From: Elusimicrobiota bacterium
GTDB lineage: Bacteria; Elusimicrobiota; Endomicrobiia; Endomicrobiales; Endomicrobiaceae
Assembly: GCA_017525905.1 (NCBI GenBank)
Contig: JAFXSD010000028.1
Coordinates: forward strand, 1 to 64,000
Direction of reading: 5' to 3'
DNA: 64,000 nucleotides
In this document: positions 9,257 through 17,389 of the stretch, one piece after another
How positions within the stretch are numbered: position 1 is the first letter of the stretch
Layout: every line of letters starts with the position of its first letter
Notes under the pieces: model-generated
Seen by the model: only the letters and a program-made list of their open reading frames with translations
What the model was told of the DNA's origin: nothing
Database searches by the model: none
Program-made: the position numbers and the translations under genes

Positions 9257-9290
9257 CAATTTATAATTTACAATTTATAATTTATAATTG
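9257..9290 (+). repeat. Dispersed intergenic A+T-rich repeat, copy 1
   Basis: Bases 9258-9289 are identical over 32 nt to 63747-63778. The copy sits in a CGGCAA...TTGCGG frame and is quasi-palindromic. It lies between dppB and dppC, and its last TATAAT (9283-9288) could serve as a -10 box 13 bases before dppC. Confidence 0.7.
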
Positions 9291-9301
9291 CGGAACAAAG
9301 A

Positions 9302-10138
9302 ATGAGAAATGTTTTAGTAAAACTATTAAAAAATAAATTTGCAGTTATAGGGTTAACGGTAATATTATTGTTAATTATCGTTGCTTTGTTTGCACCTGTT
9401 ATATCTCCTTATACTCCGTCGGAACAAAATGTGTTTGAAAGGTTACAATCTCCTTCAATAAATCATATTTTCGGAACTGATGATTTGGGAAGAGATGTTT
9501 TTACAAGAATGATTTTCGGTGCAAGAATATCACTTGCCGTAGGATTCATTTCAGTATTTATAATTCTTGTTATAGGAACTTTTTTGGGGATAATTTCCGG
9601 TTATTACGGCGGCAAAATAGATTATATAATAATGAGATTTACCGATATAGTTTTATGTTTCCCTACATTTTTCCTTATTATACTTGTTATAGCGTTTATA
9701 GAACCTAACATTTACAATGTTATGATAGTTATAGGAGTTACTTCCTGGCCCGGCCTTGCAAGGTTAGTAAGGGCGGAAGTGTTATCGTTAAAAGAAAGAG
9801 AATTTATTCTAGTTTCCAAAATGATGGCAATAAGCAATATAAAAATATTTTTTGTTCACATATTGCCGAACATTATTTCACCGTTAATGGTATATTCTTC
9901 ACTTGCGATAGGCGGAGCAATACTTACGGAATCCGCACTTTCGTTTTTGGGGCTTGGTGTTCAACCTCCAATGCCGTCGTGGGGGCAAATTCTTACATCC
10001 GGTAAAGATTATATTTATATGGCTTGGTGGCTTTCTCTCTTTCCCGGTATTGCAATACTTATAACGGTGTTGGCATTTAATTTGGTAGGCGAAGCGATAA
10101 GAGATATTTTTGATCCTAAGGAAGAAAATGTTAAATAA
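9302..10138 (+). CDS. dppC: Peptide ABC transporter permease, DppC/OppC type
   Basis: Second membrane subunit of the peptide transporter. The 278-aa protein has the OppC_N-like first TM segment (residues 12-34), the HIFGTDDLGRDVFTRMIFGARISL signature after the first periplasmic loop, and the EAA loop RAEVLSLKEREFILVSKMM. The C-terminus reads WLSLFPGIAILITVLAFNLVGEAIRDIFDP, standard for the family. It is separated from dppB by a copy of the A+T repeat and overlaps the start of the ATPase gene by 11 bases, so translation of the two is coupled. Confidence 0.92.
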   Translation: MRNVLVKLLKNKFAVIGLTVILLLIIVALFAPVISPYTPSEQNVFERLQSPSINHIFGTDDLGRDVFTRMIFGARISLAVGFISVFIILVIGTFLGIISGYYGGKIDYIIMRFTDIVLCFPTFFLIILVIAFIEPNIYNVMIVIGVTSWPGLARLVRAEVLSLKEREFILVSKMMAISNIKIFFVHILPNIISPLMVYSSLAIGGAILTESALSFLGLGVQPPMPSWGQILTSGKDYIYMAWWLSLFPGIAILITVLAFNLVGEAIRDIFDPKEENVK

Positions 10139-10901
10139 TATTTTGTCTGTTAAAAATCTATATGCCGGATATTATGTAAATTCGAAATATCAGGAAGTAT
10201 TGAAAAATGTAAATCTTGATATCGAGGAAGGAAAATCTTATGCAATTGTCGGACAATCCGGTTCCGGTAAAAGCACGCTTGCTCTCGGTTTAATGGGACT
10301 AATTTCCATAGATAACGGCAAAATAGAAAAAGGCAGCATAACTTTTTGTAATAAAGATTTAATTTCAAATATAGACAAAATAAGAGGGAAAGATATTTCG
10401 ATAGTATTGCAGGATCCTCACTCTTATTTGAATCCCGTAATAACTGCAGGAAAACAAGTTACGGAAGCATTGGAAGTGTATAATAAAAATTTAACTAAAG
10501 AAGAAAAAATAAACAGAGTAAAAGATGTTTTCAAAAAAGTAAAACTCGACGATTTTGAAAGAATATATAATTCCTATCCGCACCAACTTTCCGGCGGACA
10601 AAAACAAAGAATTTTAATAGCTATGGCTATAATAAACAATCCTAAATTACTTATAGCCGATGAGCCGACTTCCGGACTTGATTTAACGGTTCAAAAACAA
10701 ATTCTTGAACTTTTTGCCGAACTTAAAAAAGAATTGAATTTAACAATGATAATGATAACTCACAATATTTTAATAGCAAAAAAATATTCCGACTATGTTG
10801 CAGTAATGTATAAAGGGGAAATAGTGGAACAAAAAAATAAACAAGAAATTTTCGAAAACCCCGTTCATGAATATACAAAGCAACTTTTAAAAAACATATA
10901 A
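10128..10901 (+). CDS. dppD: Peptide ABC transporter ATPase, DppD/OppD type (short)
   Basis: Cytoplasmic ATPase for the DppBC permease. From ATG 10128 (Shine-Dalgarno aaggaag inside dppC) it is 257 aa. Walker A GQSGSGKST, Q-loop LQDPHSYLNPV, signature LSGGQKQRI and Walker B LLIADEPTSGLD are all intact. Typical DppD/OppD proteins are about 320 aa; this one stops right after the ENPVHEYTKQLL segment, so it lacks the C-terminal extension that in the family often carries cysteines. No second ATPase (DppF) gene follows, so either it forms a homodimer or the partner is encoded elsewhere. Confidence 0.9.
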   Translation: MLNNILSVKNLYAGYYVNSKYQEVLKNVNLDIEEGKSYAIVGQSGSGKSTLALGLMGLISIDNGKIEKGSITFCNKDLISNIDKIRGKDISIVLQDPHSYLNPVITAGKQVTEALEVYNKNLTKEEKINRVKDVFKKVKLDDFERIYNSYPHQLSGGQKQRILIAMAIINNPKLLIADEPTSGLDLTVQKQILELFAELKKELNLTMIMITHNILIAKKYSDYVAVMYKGEIVEQKNKQEIFENPVHEYTKQLLKNI

Positions 10902-10977
10902 TATTTTATATAAGATTTTTATTGAAAAAAATATTTGTTTTTTTTATAATATATTGATTGTTATTATTATGAGTTTT

Positions 10978-11010
10978 AAAATTGTAGCAATCAACGCTGC
11001 AATTTTTTTT
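10978..11010 (+). terminator. Intrinsic terminator after the peptide transporter operon
   Basis: AAATTGTAGC (10979-10988) pairs with GCTGCAATTT (10996-11005) with one G-U pair, a 7-nt loop, and a run of eight T. A TATAAT (10945-10950) lies upstream of it, so it could also end a very short transcript before ndk. A second TATAAT (11015-11020) just downstream can serve ndk. Confidence 0.75.
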
Positions 11011-11037
11011 ATTTTATAATTGTTTTGGAGATGGAAA

Positions 11038-11550
11038 ATGGCAATGGAATATGCTTTAATTTTGATAAAACCCGACGGAGTAAAAAAATCTTTAACCGGT
11101 AATGTGTTATCGAAACTTTCACAAACCGGTTTTCATATTATCGGTTCAAAAGTTGTAAAAGTTTCAAGAGAGTTGGCAAGTGAACATTACAGACATTTGA
11201 AAGATAAACCTTTCTTTGAAGACGTTTTGGATTTTATTCAAGGTAAAACGTTCGGCGGAGCACCTTACGACAGAGTTTTTGCATTTGTTTATAAAGGGGA
11301 AAATGCAATATCCAAGTTAAGAGAAATTGTTGGTGCAACAAATCCCGAAAACGCAGATCCTACTACAATAAGAGGTTCTTACGGAAGAATAGCTAAAAAC
11401 GGAACAATGGAAAACGTTGTTCATTGTTCTTCAGACATAAACGATGCAAAAAGAGAGATACAGCTTTGGTTTAATCCGAGTGAATTGACGGAAGAAATAT
11501 ATCCTACAAGGAAAGAAACCGTAACCGAAGAAAAACAAGTTTGGGCATAA
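11038..11550 (+). CDS. ndk: Nucleoside diphosphate kinase
   Basis: Transfers the gamma-phosphate of ATP to NDPs via a phospho-histidine. From ATG 11038 (Shine-Dalgarno ggag seven bases upstream) it is 170 aa; an open frame continues to a TTG at 11020 but lacks a ribosome site. Motifs are LILIKPDGVKKSLTG at the N-terminus, GATNPENADPTTIRGSYGR, and NVVHCSSD containing the catalytic His. At 170 aa it is longer than the usual 140; extra residues lie around FIQGKTFGGAPYDR and at the C-terminus (after WFNPSEL). Followed by pckG; both handle GTP/GDP pools, which may be more than coincidence. Confidence 0.95.
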   Translation: MAMEYALILIKPDGVKKSLTGNVLSKLSQTGFHIIGSKVVKVSRELASEHYRHLKDKPFFEDVLDFIQGKTFGGAPYDRVFAFVYKGENAISKLREIVGATNPENADPTTIRGSYGRIAKNGTMENVVHCSSDINDAKREIQLWFNPSELTEEIYPTRKETVTEEKQVWA

Positions 11551-11551
11551 T

Positions 11552-11576
11552 ACGATAATTTGTAATTGACGATAAT
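11552..11576 (+). repeat. Intergenic A+T repeat, degenerate copy
   Basis: ACGATAATTTGTAATTGACGATAAT between ndk and pckG. The ACGA-AATTTGTAATT core is shared with the copy after uppS (3643) and partly with 32834. Confidence 0.4.
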
Positions 11577-11619
11577 AAATAAATTTTTTGAAAAATATAT
11601 TTAGGAGAAAAGAGAGAAA

Positions 11620-13383
11620 ATGAAAACACCTTTACAGAATTGGGTTGACGAACAGATTGCATTGATGCAACCTGACAAAGTATATTGGATGGACGGTTCC
11701 GAGGAAGAAGGTAAAAGATTGGCCGATATAGGTGAAAAAGAACAAATAGATGGTCATCCTGTATTGGAAAAGTTAAATCAAGATAAATTTTTCGGCGCAT
11801 ATTGGCACAGATCAAATCCTAATGATGTTGCAAGAACAGAACAATTGACATTCATTTGTTTGCCTAACAAAGAAGATGCAGGTCCGAACAATAACTGGAT
11901 GGATCCGACGGAAGCAAAAACAAAATTAAATTCTCTTTTTAAAGGTTGTATGAAAGGAAGAACAATGTATGTAATTCCTTTCCTTATGGGTAACCCGAAA
12001 TCTCCTTATTCAAAATGTTGTGTTGAAGTTACTGATTCCGTTTATGTTGCAATAAGTATGAGAATTATGACAAGAACCGGAAAAGTAGCTATAGATAAAA
12101 TAGGTAATTCAAAAGATTTCTTTAAAGGTATGCACTCCATCGGTGATGTTAATCCGGAAAGAAGATATATTATGCATTTCCCGCAAGAAAATCTCGTTAT
12201 GAGTTTCGGTTCCGGTTACGGCGGAAATGCATTGCTCGGTAAAAAATGCTGTTCTTTAAGAATCGGTTCTTATTTGGGTTATAAAGAAGGTTGGCTTGCA
12301 GAACACATGATTATTATCGGGGTGGAAGATCCTAAAGGTAAAAAAACTTATTTCTTGGGTTCGTTCCCTTCAGCATGCGGAAAAACAAATCTTGCATTAT
12401 TAAACCCTGTTTTGAAAGGATATAAAGTTTGGACATTGGGTGACGATATCGCATGGATAAATGTTGGTCCCGACGGAAGACTTTACGCAATGAACCCTGA
12501 AATGGGATTCTTCGGTGTAGCACCGGGAACAGGTAAGAATACAAATCCTATAATGGTAGAAACATTGAAAAACAATAAATTCTTCCCTACATTGTACACA
12601 AACACTGCAGTTAATGCAGACGACAATACACCATGGTGGGAAGGATATTCGGAAACTCCCGAAAACTTAATTGATTGGCACGGGAAAAAATACGATAAAA
12701 ATTCAGGTGAAGTGGCGGCACACAAAAATTCAAGGTTTACGGTTTCAACATATAATTGTCCTACACTTGCAAAGGAATTTGATGATCCTCAAGGAGTACC
12801 TATTTCAGGTATTATATTCGGCGGCAGAAGAAAATCTACAATTCCTTTGGTATATGAAAGCACAAGTTGGGAAAACGGTGTGTTTGACGCATCAATTATA
12901 GGTTCTGAAACAACTGCAGCTGCAGCAGGTAAAGTAGGTGCCGTAAGAAGAGATCCTATGTCTATGTTACCGTTCTGCGGTTATAATATGGGAGACTATT
13001 TCGGTCATTGGTTAAGCTTTACGAAAAAAGCAAAAGTTTTGCCTAAAATATTTATGGTTAACTGGTTTAGAAAAGACGAAAACGGAAACTATATGTGGCC
13101 GGGATTCAGAGATAATTCCAGAGTATTAAAATGGATGATAGATAGAATCGAAGGTAAAGTTGAAGCTCAGGAAAAAGAAATCGGATTGTTCCCGAAGATA
13201 GAAGATTTGGATTTATCGGGTCTTGATATATCTAAAGAAACTTTGGATAAATTGTTTAAAGTTTCTAAAGAAGAATGGCAAAAAGAAATTCCTTTGATAG
13301 AGGAATTTTATGCTAAGTTCGGTGACAGGTTACCGAAACAGTTAAGAAAACAACTTGACGATTTGAAAGCAAAATTTAAATAA
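11620..13383 (+). CDS. pckG: Phosphoenolpyruvate carboxykinase (GTP)
   Basis: GTP-dependent PEPCK, interconverting oxaloacetate and PEP plus CO2. The 587-aa length matches the GTP family (about 590-620), not the ATP family. The P-loop is SFPSACGKTNLA, with the family cysteine, and the metal site is WTLGDDIAWI; RRKSTIPLVYES and WFRKDENGNYMWPGF also match the GTP class. ATG 11620 follows aggagaaaag. It is a single-gene unit closed by a perfect hairpin terminator. In fermenting gut bacteria this enzyme often runs in the PEP-carboxylating direction; direction here is inference. Confidence 0.97.
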   Translation: MKTPLQNWVDEQIALMQPDKVYWMDGSEEEGKRLADIGEKEQIDGHPVLEKLNQDKFFGAYWHRSNPNDVARTEQLTFICLPNKEDAGPNNNWMDPTEAKTKLNSLFKGCMKGRTMYVIPFLMGNPKSPYSKCCVEVTDSVYVAISMRIMTRTGKVAIDKIGNSKDFFKGMHSIGDVNPERRYIMHFPQENLVMSFGSGYGGNALLGKKCCSLRIGSYLGYKEGWLAEHMIIIGVEDPKGKKTYFLGSFPSACGKTNLALLNPVLKGYKVWTLGDDIAWINVGPDGRLYAMNPEMGFFGVAPGTGKNTNPIMVETLKNNKFFPTLYTNTAVNADDNTPWWEGYSETPENLIDWHGKKYDKNSGEVAAHKNSRFTVSTYNCPTLAKEFDDPQGVPISGIIFGGRRKSTIPLVYESTSWENGVFDASIIGSETTAAAAGKVGAVRRDPMSMLPFCGYNMGDYFGHWLSFTKKAKVLPKIFMVNWFRKDENGNYMWPGFRDNSRVLKWMIDRIEGKVEAQEKEIGLFPKIEDLDLSGLDISKETLDKLFKVSKEEWQKEIPLIEEFYAKFGDRLPKQLRKQLDDLKAKFK

Positions 13384-13405
13384 ATTTAATAAATTTAATA
13401 AAACG

Positions 13406-13443
13406 GAAACTCAGAAATTTTATTTAAATTTCTGAGTTTCTTT
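13406..13443 (+). terminator. Intrinsic terminator of pckG
   Basis: A perfect 15-bp stem (13406-13420 with 13426-13440) and a 5-nt loop, followed by a T-rich stretch. Confidence 0.85.
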
Positions 13444-13488
13444 GTTATAGCATCAAATCTTAATTACATCTTTATTATTTAAATTTTG

Positions 13489-13494
13489 TATAAT
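13489..13494 (+). promoter_or_regulatory. Probable -10 box for the YqeY-permease operon
   Basis: TATAAT 43 bases before the YqeY-family start codon, downstream of the pckG terminator. No convincing -35 box is seen at the expected distance. Confidence 0.45.
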
Positions 13495-13536
13495 AACAAA
13501 AATATATCAAATATATGGAATTAAAGGAGACATAAA

Positions 13537-13968
13537 ATGTCAACAATTGAAAAACTTAAAGAAGATTTAAAAACTTATATGAAAGCAAAAGATATGGTAA
13601 GTTTAAATACCGTTAGAGGTATACTTAACGAAATAAATATAAGAGAAATGAAAAATATAAAAATTACCGATGAAGAAGTAATAAAAGTTCTTAGAAGCGA
13701 AGCTAAAAAAAGAAAAGAATCCATCGAAACTTTTGAAAAAGCCGGAAGAACGGATTTAACCGAAAAAGAAAGTAAAGAACTTAAGATAATAGAAGGATAT
13801 CTTCCAGCTGAAATTTCAGACGAAGAATTAACCGCAAAACTTAAAGAAGTTGTTGCTTCCTGCGAAGATAAAAGTTTTGGAGTTGTTATGAAAGCATCTA
13901 TTGCAGCTCTAAAAGGCGCGGCGGACGGTAAAAGAATTTCCGCAATTTTGAAACAAATTTTACAATAA
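13537..13968 (+). CDS. GatB/YqeY domain protein
   Basis: A 143-aa single-domain relative of the C-terminal tRNA-binding (YqeY) domain of the GatB amidotransferase subunit. The sequence is highly charged and helical, with IREMKNIKITDEEVIKVLRSEAKKRKESIETFEKAGRTDL-type blocks and the conserved EGYLPAEISDEEL near residue 87. The free-standing form is widespread but its exact role is not established; a link to tRNA-dependent amidation is presumed. ATG 13537 follows aaggaga. The permease gene starts 16 bases later and is probably co-transcribed. Confidence 0.9.
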   Translation: MSTIEKLKEDLKTYMKAKDMVSLNTVRGILNEINIREMKNIKITDEEVIKVLRSEAKKRKESIETFEKAGRTDLTEKESKELKIIEGYLPAEISDEELTAKLKEVVASCEDKSFGVVMKASIAALKGAADGKRISAILKQILQ

Positions 13969-13984
13969 GAGTAAAGGATTTAAA

Positions 13985-15349
13985 ATGTTACTGGCACAAA
14001 TTTTTGCAGTTGTAATTTTTCTTGCAATGTTCACACTGATAATAACCGAAAAATTTGAAAGACAATGGGTTACTCTTGTTTGCGGCGGTTTAACTTTGGT
14101 TTTAGTTTTTGCGATAGGATTTGGTTTTAGTGAAAAATCCGTTATCGCAACGATCGAAACTTTAAACATAAAAGACGTTTTTTCTTTGGGTTTTTGGTAT
14201 ACGAAAAATGCTCATTTAAGTTCCAAAGGAATAGATTGGGCGACAATATTTTTCATTGCCGGTATGATGGTAATGGTTGAAGGTATGGCAAGAGTAGGTT
14301 TTTTCAGATGGTTATGTATGAGACTTGCAAAAGCCGTAAAATATAAAGTTATACCTATATTTATCGCTTTTATGTTGTTATCTGCCGTTCTTTCAATGTT
14401 TATAGACTCAATTACCGTTATTTTGTTTTTAGCGGCGGTTACGGTTGAATTATCTTTCCTTTTGGATTTTAATCCGATATCAATGATACTTGCGGAAATT
14501 TTTTGTGCTAATTTAGGCGGTTCTTCCACTATGTGCGGAGATCCTCCGAATATTATTATAGGTTCAAAACTCGGTTATACTTTTATGGACTTTTTATGTA
14601 ATACAGGGCTGATTGCATTAATCGGTTTAGTGTTTACTTTAGTGTATTTTTATTTTGTATGCAGAAAAGAATATTCCGTAGCGGGAAAACATATAGACAG
14701 AAGAACATTTCCAAGACCGGAATCGGCAATTACGGATAAAACAGGTTTTGTTGTAAGCTGTATAATTTTTGGTTGTGCCGTTATACTTTTAATAACTCAT
14801 GCACAAACACACTTAAGTGTTGCCGCTATAGGAGTATTTATTGCGTTAGTTACACTTCTTACAAGCGGTAAACATTTTAAAGAAATAATTACAAAAGTAG
14901 ATTATAAAACATTACTTTTCTTTGTAGGACTTTTTATAGTTGTCGGCGGACTTGAACAAACAGGTATTCTTGAACTTATTGCACAATTAATTGAAAAATC
15001 TGCAGCGGGAAATCCTTATATTTTAATTGCAATTATCATTTGGGTAAGTGCAATAGCTTCCGCATTTATAGACAATATTCCGTTTGCTGCAACTATGATA
15101 CCTGTAATACAATCTCTTGCCGTAACGAGCGGATTACCTTTGGCAACTATGAGCTGGGCTCTTTCCATAGGAACGGATATCGGCGGAAGTGCTACTCCTA
15201 TAGGAGCAAGTGCAAATGTTGTAGGAACTTCGGTTTCAGCGAAGTCCGGTCATCCGATAAGTTGGGCAAGGTATTGCAAAGTTTCAGGTCCTGCAACTGT
15301 AATGGTGATACTTTTAAGCACAATATATATTTGGATTGTTTATCTATAA
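13985..15349 (+). CDS. ArsB/NhaD/SLC13-type ion transporter permease
   Basis: A 454-aa polytopic membrane protein of the ion transporter (IT) superfamily with about eleven to thirteen TM segments. Two pseudo-symmetric halves are visible: a first motif around ANLGGSSTMCGDPPNIIIGSKLG (residues 176-198) and a second around GTDIGGSATPIGASANVVG near 397-415, each a re-entrant loop typical of ArsB, NhaD and the P-protein family. Substrate cannot be read from sequence: Na+/H+ exchange, arsenite or di/tricarboxylates are all possible. No arsR or arsC lies nearby, so an arsenic role has no support from context. Confidence 0.85.
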   Translation: MLLAQIFAVVIFLAMFTLIITEKFERQWVTLVCGGLTLVLVFAIGFGFSEKSVIATIETLNIKDVFSLGFWYTKNAHLSSKGIDWATIFFIAGMMVMVEGMARVGFFRWLCMRLAKAVKYKVIPIFIAFMLLSAVLSMFIDSITVILFLAAVTVELSFLLDFNPISMILAEIFCANLGGSSTMCGDPPNIIIGSKLGYTFMDFLCNTGLIALIGLVFTLVYFYFVCRKEYSVAGKHIDRRTFPRPESAITDKTGFVVSCIIFGCAVILLITHAQTHLSVAAIGVFIALVTLLTSGKHFKEIITKVDYKTLLFFVGLFIVVGGLEQTGILELIAQLIEKSAAGNPYILIAIIIWVSAIASAFIDNIPFAATMIPVIQSLAVTSGLPLATMSWALSIGTDIGGSATPIGASANVVGTSVSAKSGHPISWARYCKVSGPATVMVILLSTIYIWIVYL

Positions 15350-15350
15350 C

Positions 15351-17072
15351 TTATTCTTTCAACAAATAATCCGCAAGTTTTGTTTCAAGTTTTCCGTTGA
15401 GAGTTTTACTTACTTTTTGTAACTTTTGTGCGATTATTTCCATTTGTGCGGTCCACACAAAATTTTTCTCGATATAGTTTCGGGCTTGTTCAAAGTTTCC
15501 GTTTATTTGTATTCTTATAATTTCGCTAAGCATCTGTTTTGCTATGGGAACAACTTTATCCGTGTTCACAAAAATTTTGTTGTTATCCGTCAAAATATAG
15601 CCGCCGTTATCAAACATATATTTGTTTTGCATAACTGTTCTTACTCTGTGAGCTTGAGATAATGCAGGCTTTGATTTTAAAAAGTTATCCGTAACAAAAG
15701 TTACTATGATTTGTTTTCTTTGTTCTTGAGTGTACATGCCGAGTTCCGTTAATAAATCTACAAAAGCCAAAGATCCCATATCCGCTTTATTTTCTTCAAT
15801 AATATTCAAATATTTGCCGAGCTTTTCGTTACCTTTAGGCCCTAAAGAATGAACGTTTTCGTGTCCTATTGTAAACCAATGGTCTGCTTCATCAAGATAA
15901 TATTTATGTTGACTTGTGTCTAAAATTTCGTCGAGCATTTTCTGTAATTTTTCTTTATCACTTATAAATCTTATTTGTCTGTGATAAACATTTCTTAAAC
16001 CGCCGCCGATTGTTAAAGACAGTTTGTCCGAATTTGGAAGATTTTCAGCTAAAGTAATGCCTCCTCTGTATGCACCGCAATCGCCCGAAGCATATACCAT
16101 ATCCACATCAACCATAGTTTGTTTGGCATCCTGTTCCGAAGAAAAATTTTGTTTATATTCGTTGCAGTACGGCATATTGTTTGCAAGTGACGGGAGGAAA
16201 TTTTTTATTTTTAAAAGAGTTTGTGTTCCTTCTTTATTAACTATTCCCACTCTGCCGCCCAAAAAATCTTTTGGTATAGGGGAAATATTATTCTCTTTTA
16301 AAAGTTTAGATAATTCTTTGTTTTCAAAAACCGTTCCCGTTAATTCATCTTCGTAGTTTTCTCTTGTTATTGTAAATTCCAACGGGGTATCCTGCAATGT
16401 TGCCCACTGTTTATCCGCATAAGCATCAAGCATCGGATCTGCTGTTTGTAATGCTTTAGCTTGAAGTTTTAAATATTCGTTAAATTCTTTGTTTGTGGAA
16501 ACTTCACTTGCTTGTTCGAGTTCTTTTGCAACATTAGAAAAATCTTCTTTGAAGTAATCTATATAATCTATGCCTTTTAATATATCGTTATCTCGTATAA
16601 CTACGGATCTTTGAGTTAAAATGTTTTTTACTTCATTAATCTTACCGTCTTGAATCATTTTTATAAGAATATTATGAAACTCTTCTTTAGATAAATCTTC
16701 CGGATATGCTCCTTTACCGAGAGTTTCTTTTATCCCTTTTGCAAGATTTATTATGTTAGACATGGAATCTATTGCATTGATTCCTTTTTGTGCATCAAAA
16801 AGTATTTTTGTAAGTTCGGCTTGCTTGTTTCCTTTTTTTATTTCTTCTTCAAGAAAAGTTTTAAAAGCCAAATTATATTTGCAGTCTAACTGCATATTTA
16901 TTTTTTCTATAACGGAAGCTGCTTTAACGAGATGTTTTAATGCTTGTTTGTCACCGTCTTTAAGTCCGACATATTCCGGTGATTCCGGAGTTAAAAACTT
17001 TTTTGTAGCTAAATATTCTTTGTTGGTTCTTTTTTCTAATTCTTCCATTGAAAGATTAAATTCAAAATTCAT
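15351..17072 (-). CDS. M49-like zinc metallopeptidase (DPP III-related)
   Basis: A 573-aa protein without a signal peptide, so probably cytoplasmic. Zinc-site motifs are HENVH at residues 404-408 followed by SLGP, and EENKAD at 426-431. These correspond to the HEXXGH and EECRAD-type motifs of dipeptidyl peptidase III, but the shorter HEXXH spacing and the SLGP tail match the M49-like branch often found with Nudix proteins. A Cys-containing YASGDCGAYRGG segment precedes the site. It lies alone between convergent and divergent neighbours; an aagga Shine-Dalgarno and a TATAAT at 17121-17116 (minus) serve it. Peptidase activity is likely, substrate unknown. Confidence 0.75.
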   Translation of the reverse strand: MNFEFNLSMEELEKRTNKEYLATKKFLTPESPEYVGLKDGDKQALKHLVKAASVIEKINMQLDCKYNLAFKTFLEEEIKKGNKQAELTKILFDAQKGINAIDSMSNIINLAKGIKETLGKGAYPEDLSKEEFHNILIKMIQDGKINEVKNILTQRSVVIRDNDILKGIDYIDYFKEDFSNVAKELEQASEVSTNKEFNEYLKLQAKALQTADPMLDAYADKQWATLQDTPLEFTITRENYEDELTGTVFENKELSKLLKENNISPIPKDFLGGRVGIVNKEGTQTLLKIKNFLPSLANNMPYCNEYKQNFSSEQDAKQTMVDVDMVYASGDCGAYRGGITLAENLPNSDKLSLTIGGGLRNVYHRQIRFISDKEKLQKMLDEILDTSQHKYYLDEADHWFTIGHENVHSLGPKGNEKLGKYLNIIEENKADMGSLAFVDLLTELGMYTQEQRKQIIVTFVTDNFLKSKPALSQAHRVRTVMQNKYMFDNGGYILTDNNKIFVNTDKVVPIAKQMLSEIIRIQINGNFEQARNYIEKNFVWTAQMEIIAQKLQKVSKTLNGKLETKLADYLLKE

Positions 17073-17164
17073 TTGTTGTTCCTTATATTTTTGTAAGTTT
17101 CTTTAATATTTTTTTATTATACTAAATTAAACTTAAGTTAGTGTTTTTTTTATTTTAAATATGT

Positions 17165-17170
17165 TATAAT
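17165..17170 (+). promoter_or_regulatory. Probable -10 box for the thrS-thrC operon
   Basis: TATAAT with a T-rich but not consensus -35 region. A start near 17177 would give an mRNA leader of about 210 nt before thrS, long enough to hold the candidate leader peptide. Confidence 0.5.
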
Positions 17171-17224
17171 ACTTTGCCGTAAACAAATAAAAAATATTTA
17201 AGTTGAAATATGGAGTATTTTATT

Positions 17225-17320
17225 ATGGAAAAAGAAGTATATATATTGGGATATTCGTCATCCTATCTTATAATTAAGTATTCGTTTGATTCGCGGACAC
17301 GAACACGAACTTGTAAATAA
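17225..17320 (+). CDS. Candidate thrS-thrC leader peptide, 31 aa
   Basis: A short open frame with ATG 17225 preceded by tatggag ten bases upstream. Its C-terminal end reads SRTRTRTCK: three Thr codons (ACA, ACA, ACT) alternate with Arg. It ends at TAA 17318, five bases before a hairpin, and lies upstream of threonyl-tRNA synthetase and threonine synthase genes. Ribosome stalling at clustered Thr codons is a known way to sense Thr-tRNA in other bacteria. The codon cluster and position are seen; regulation is inference. It could also be chance in A+T-rich DNA. Confidence 0.4.
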   Translation: MEKEVYILGYSSSYLIIKYSFDSRTRTRTCK

Positions 17321-17325
17321 AACAG

Positions 17326-17352
17326 TAATGAGTGTTGTCGGCAGCAGTATTA
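17326..17352 (+). promoter_or_regulatory. Hairpin after the candidate leader peptide
   Basis: TAATG...TATTA (outer 5 bp with one G-U) and TGTTG...CAGCA (inner 5 bp with one G-U) form a two-part stem with a 4-nt TCGG loop. It is followed by AAAATTT rather than a clean T run, so it is not a canonical terminator; it could be a pause or translation-control structure. Confidence 0.35.
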
Positions 17353-17389
17353 AAATTTAACAAAATTAGTTTACATGCGGAGAAAAAAA

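Larger units (their letters stand above)
17073..17389. other. Intergenic region with divergent signals and thrS leader
   Basis: About 317 bp between the M49-like gene (-) and thrS (+). It holds a minus-strand TATAAT (17121-17116), a plus-strand TATAAT (17165-17170), a 31-codon open frame with its own ribosome site (17225-17320), and a hairpin directly after that frame (17326-17352). No T-box consensus (AGGGTGGNACCGCG) is present. Confidence 0.6.

Noticed and set aside
17073-17389. T-box riboswitch before thrS
   Set aside because: No AGGGTGGNACCGCG element and no terminator/antiterminator pair are visible.
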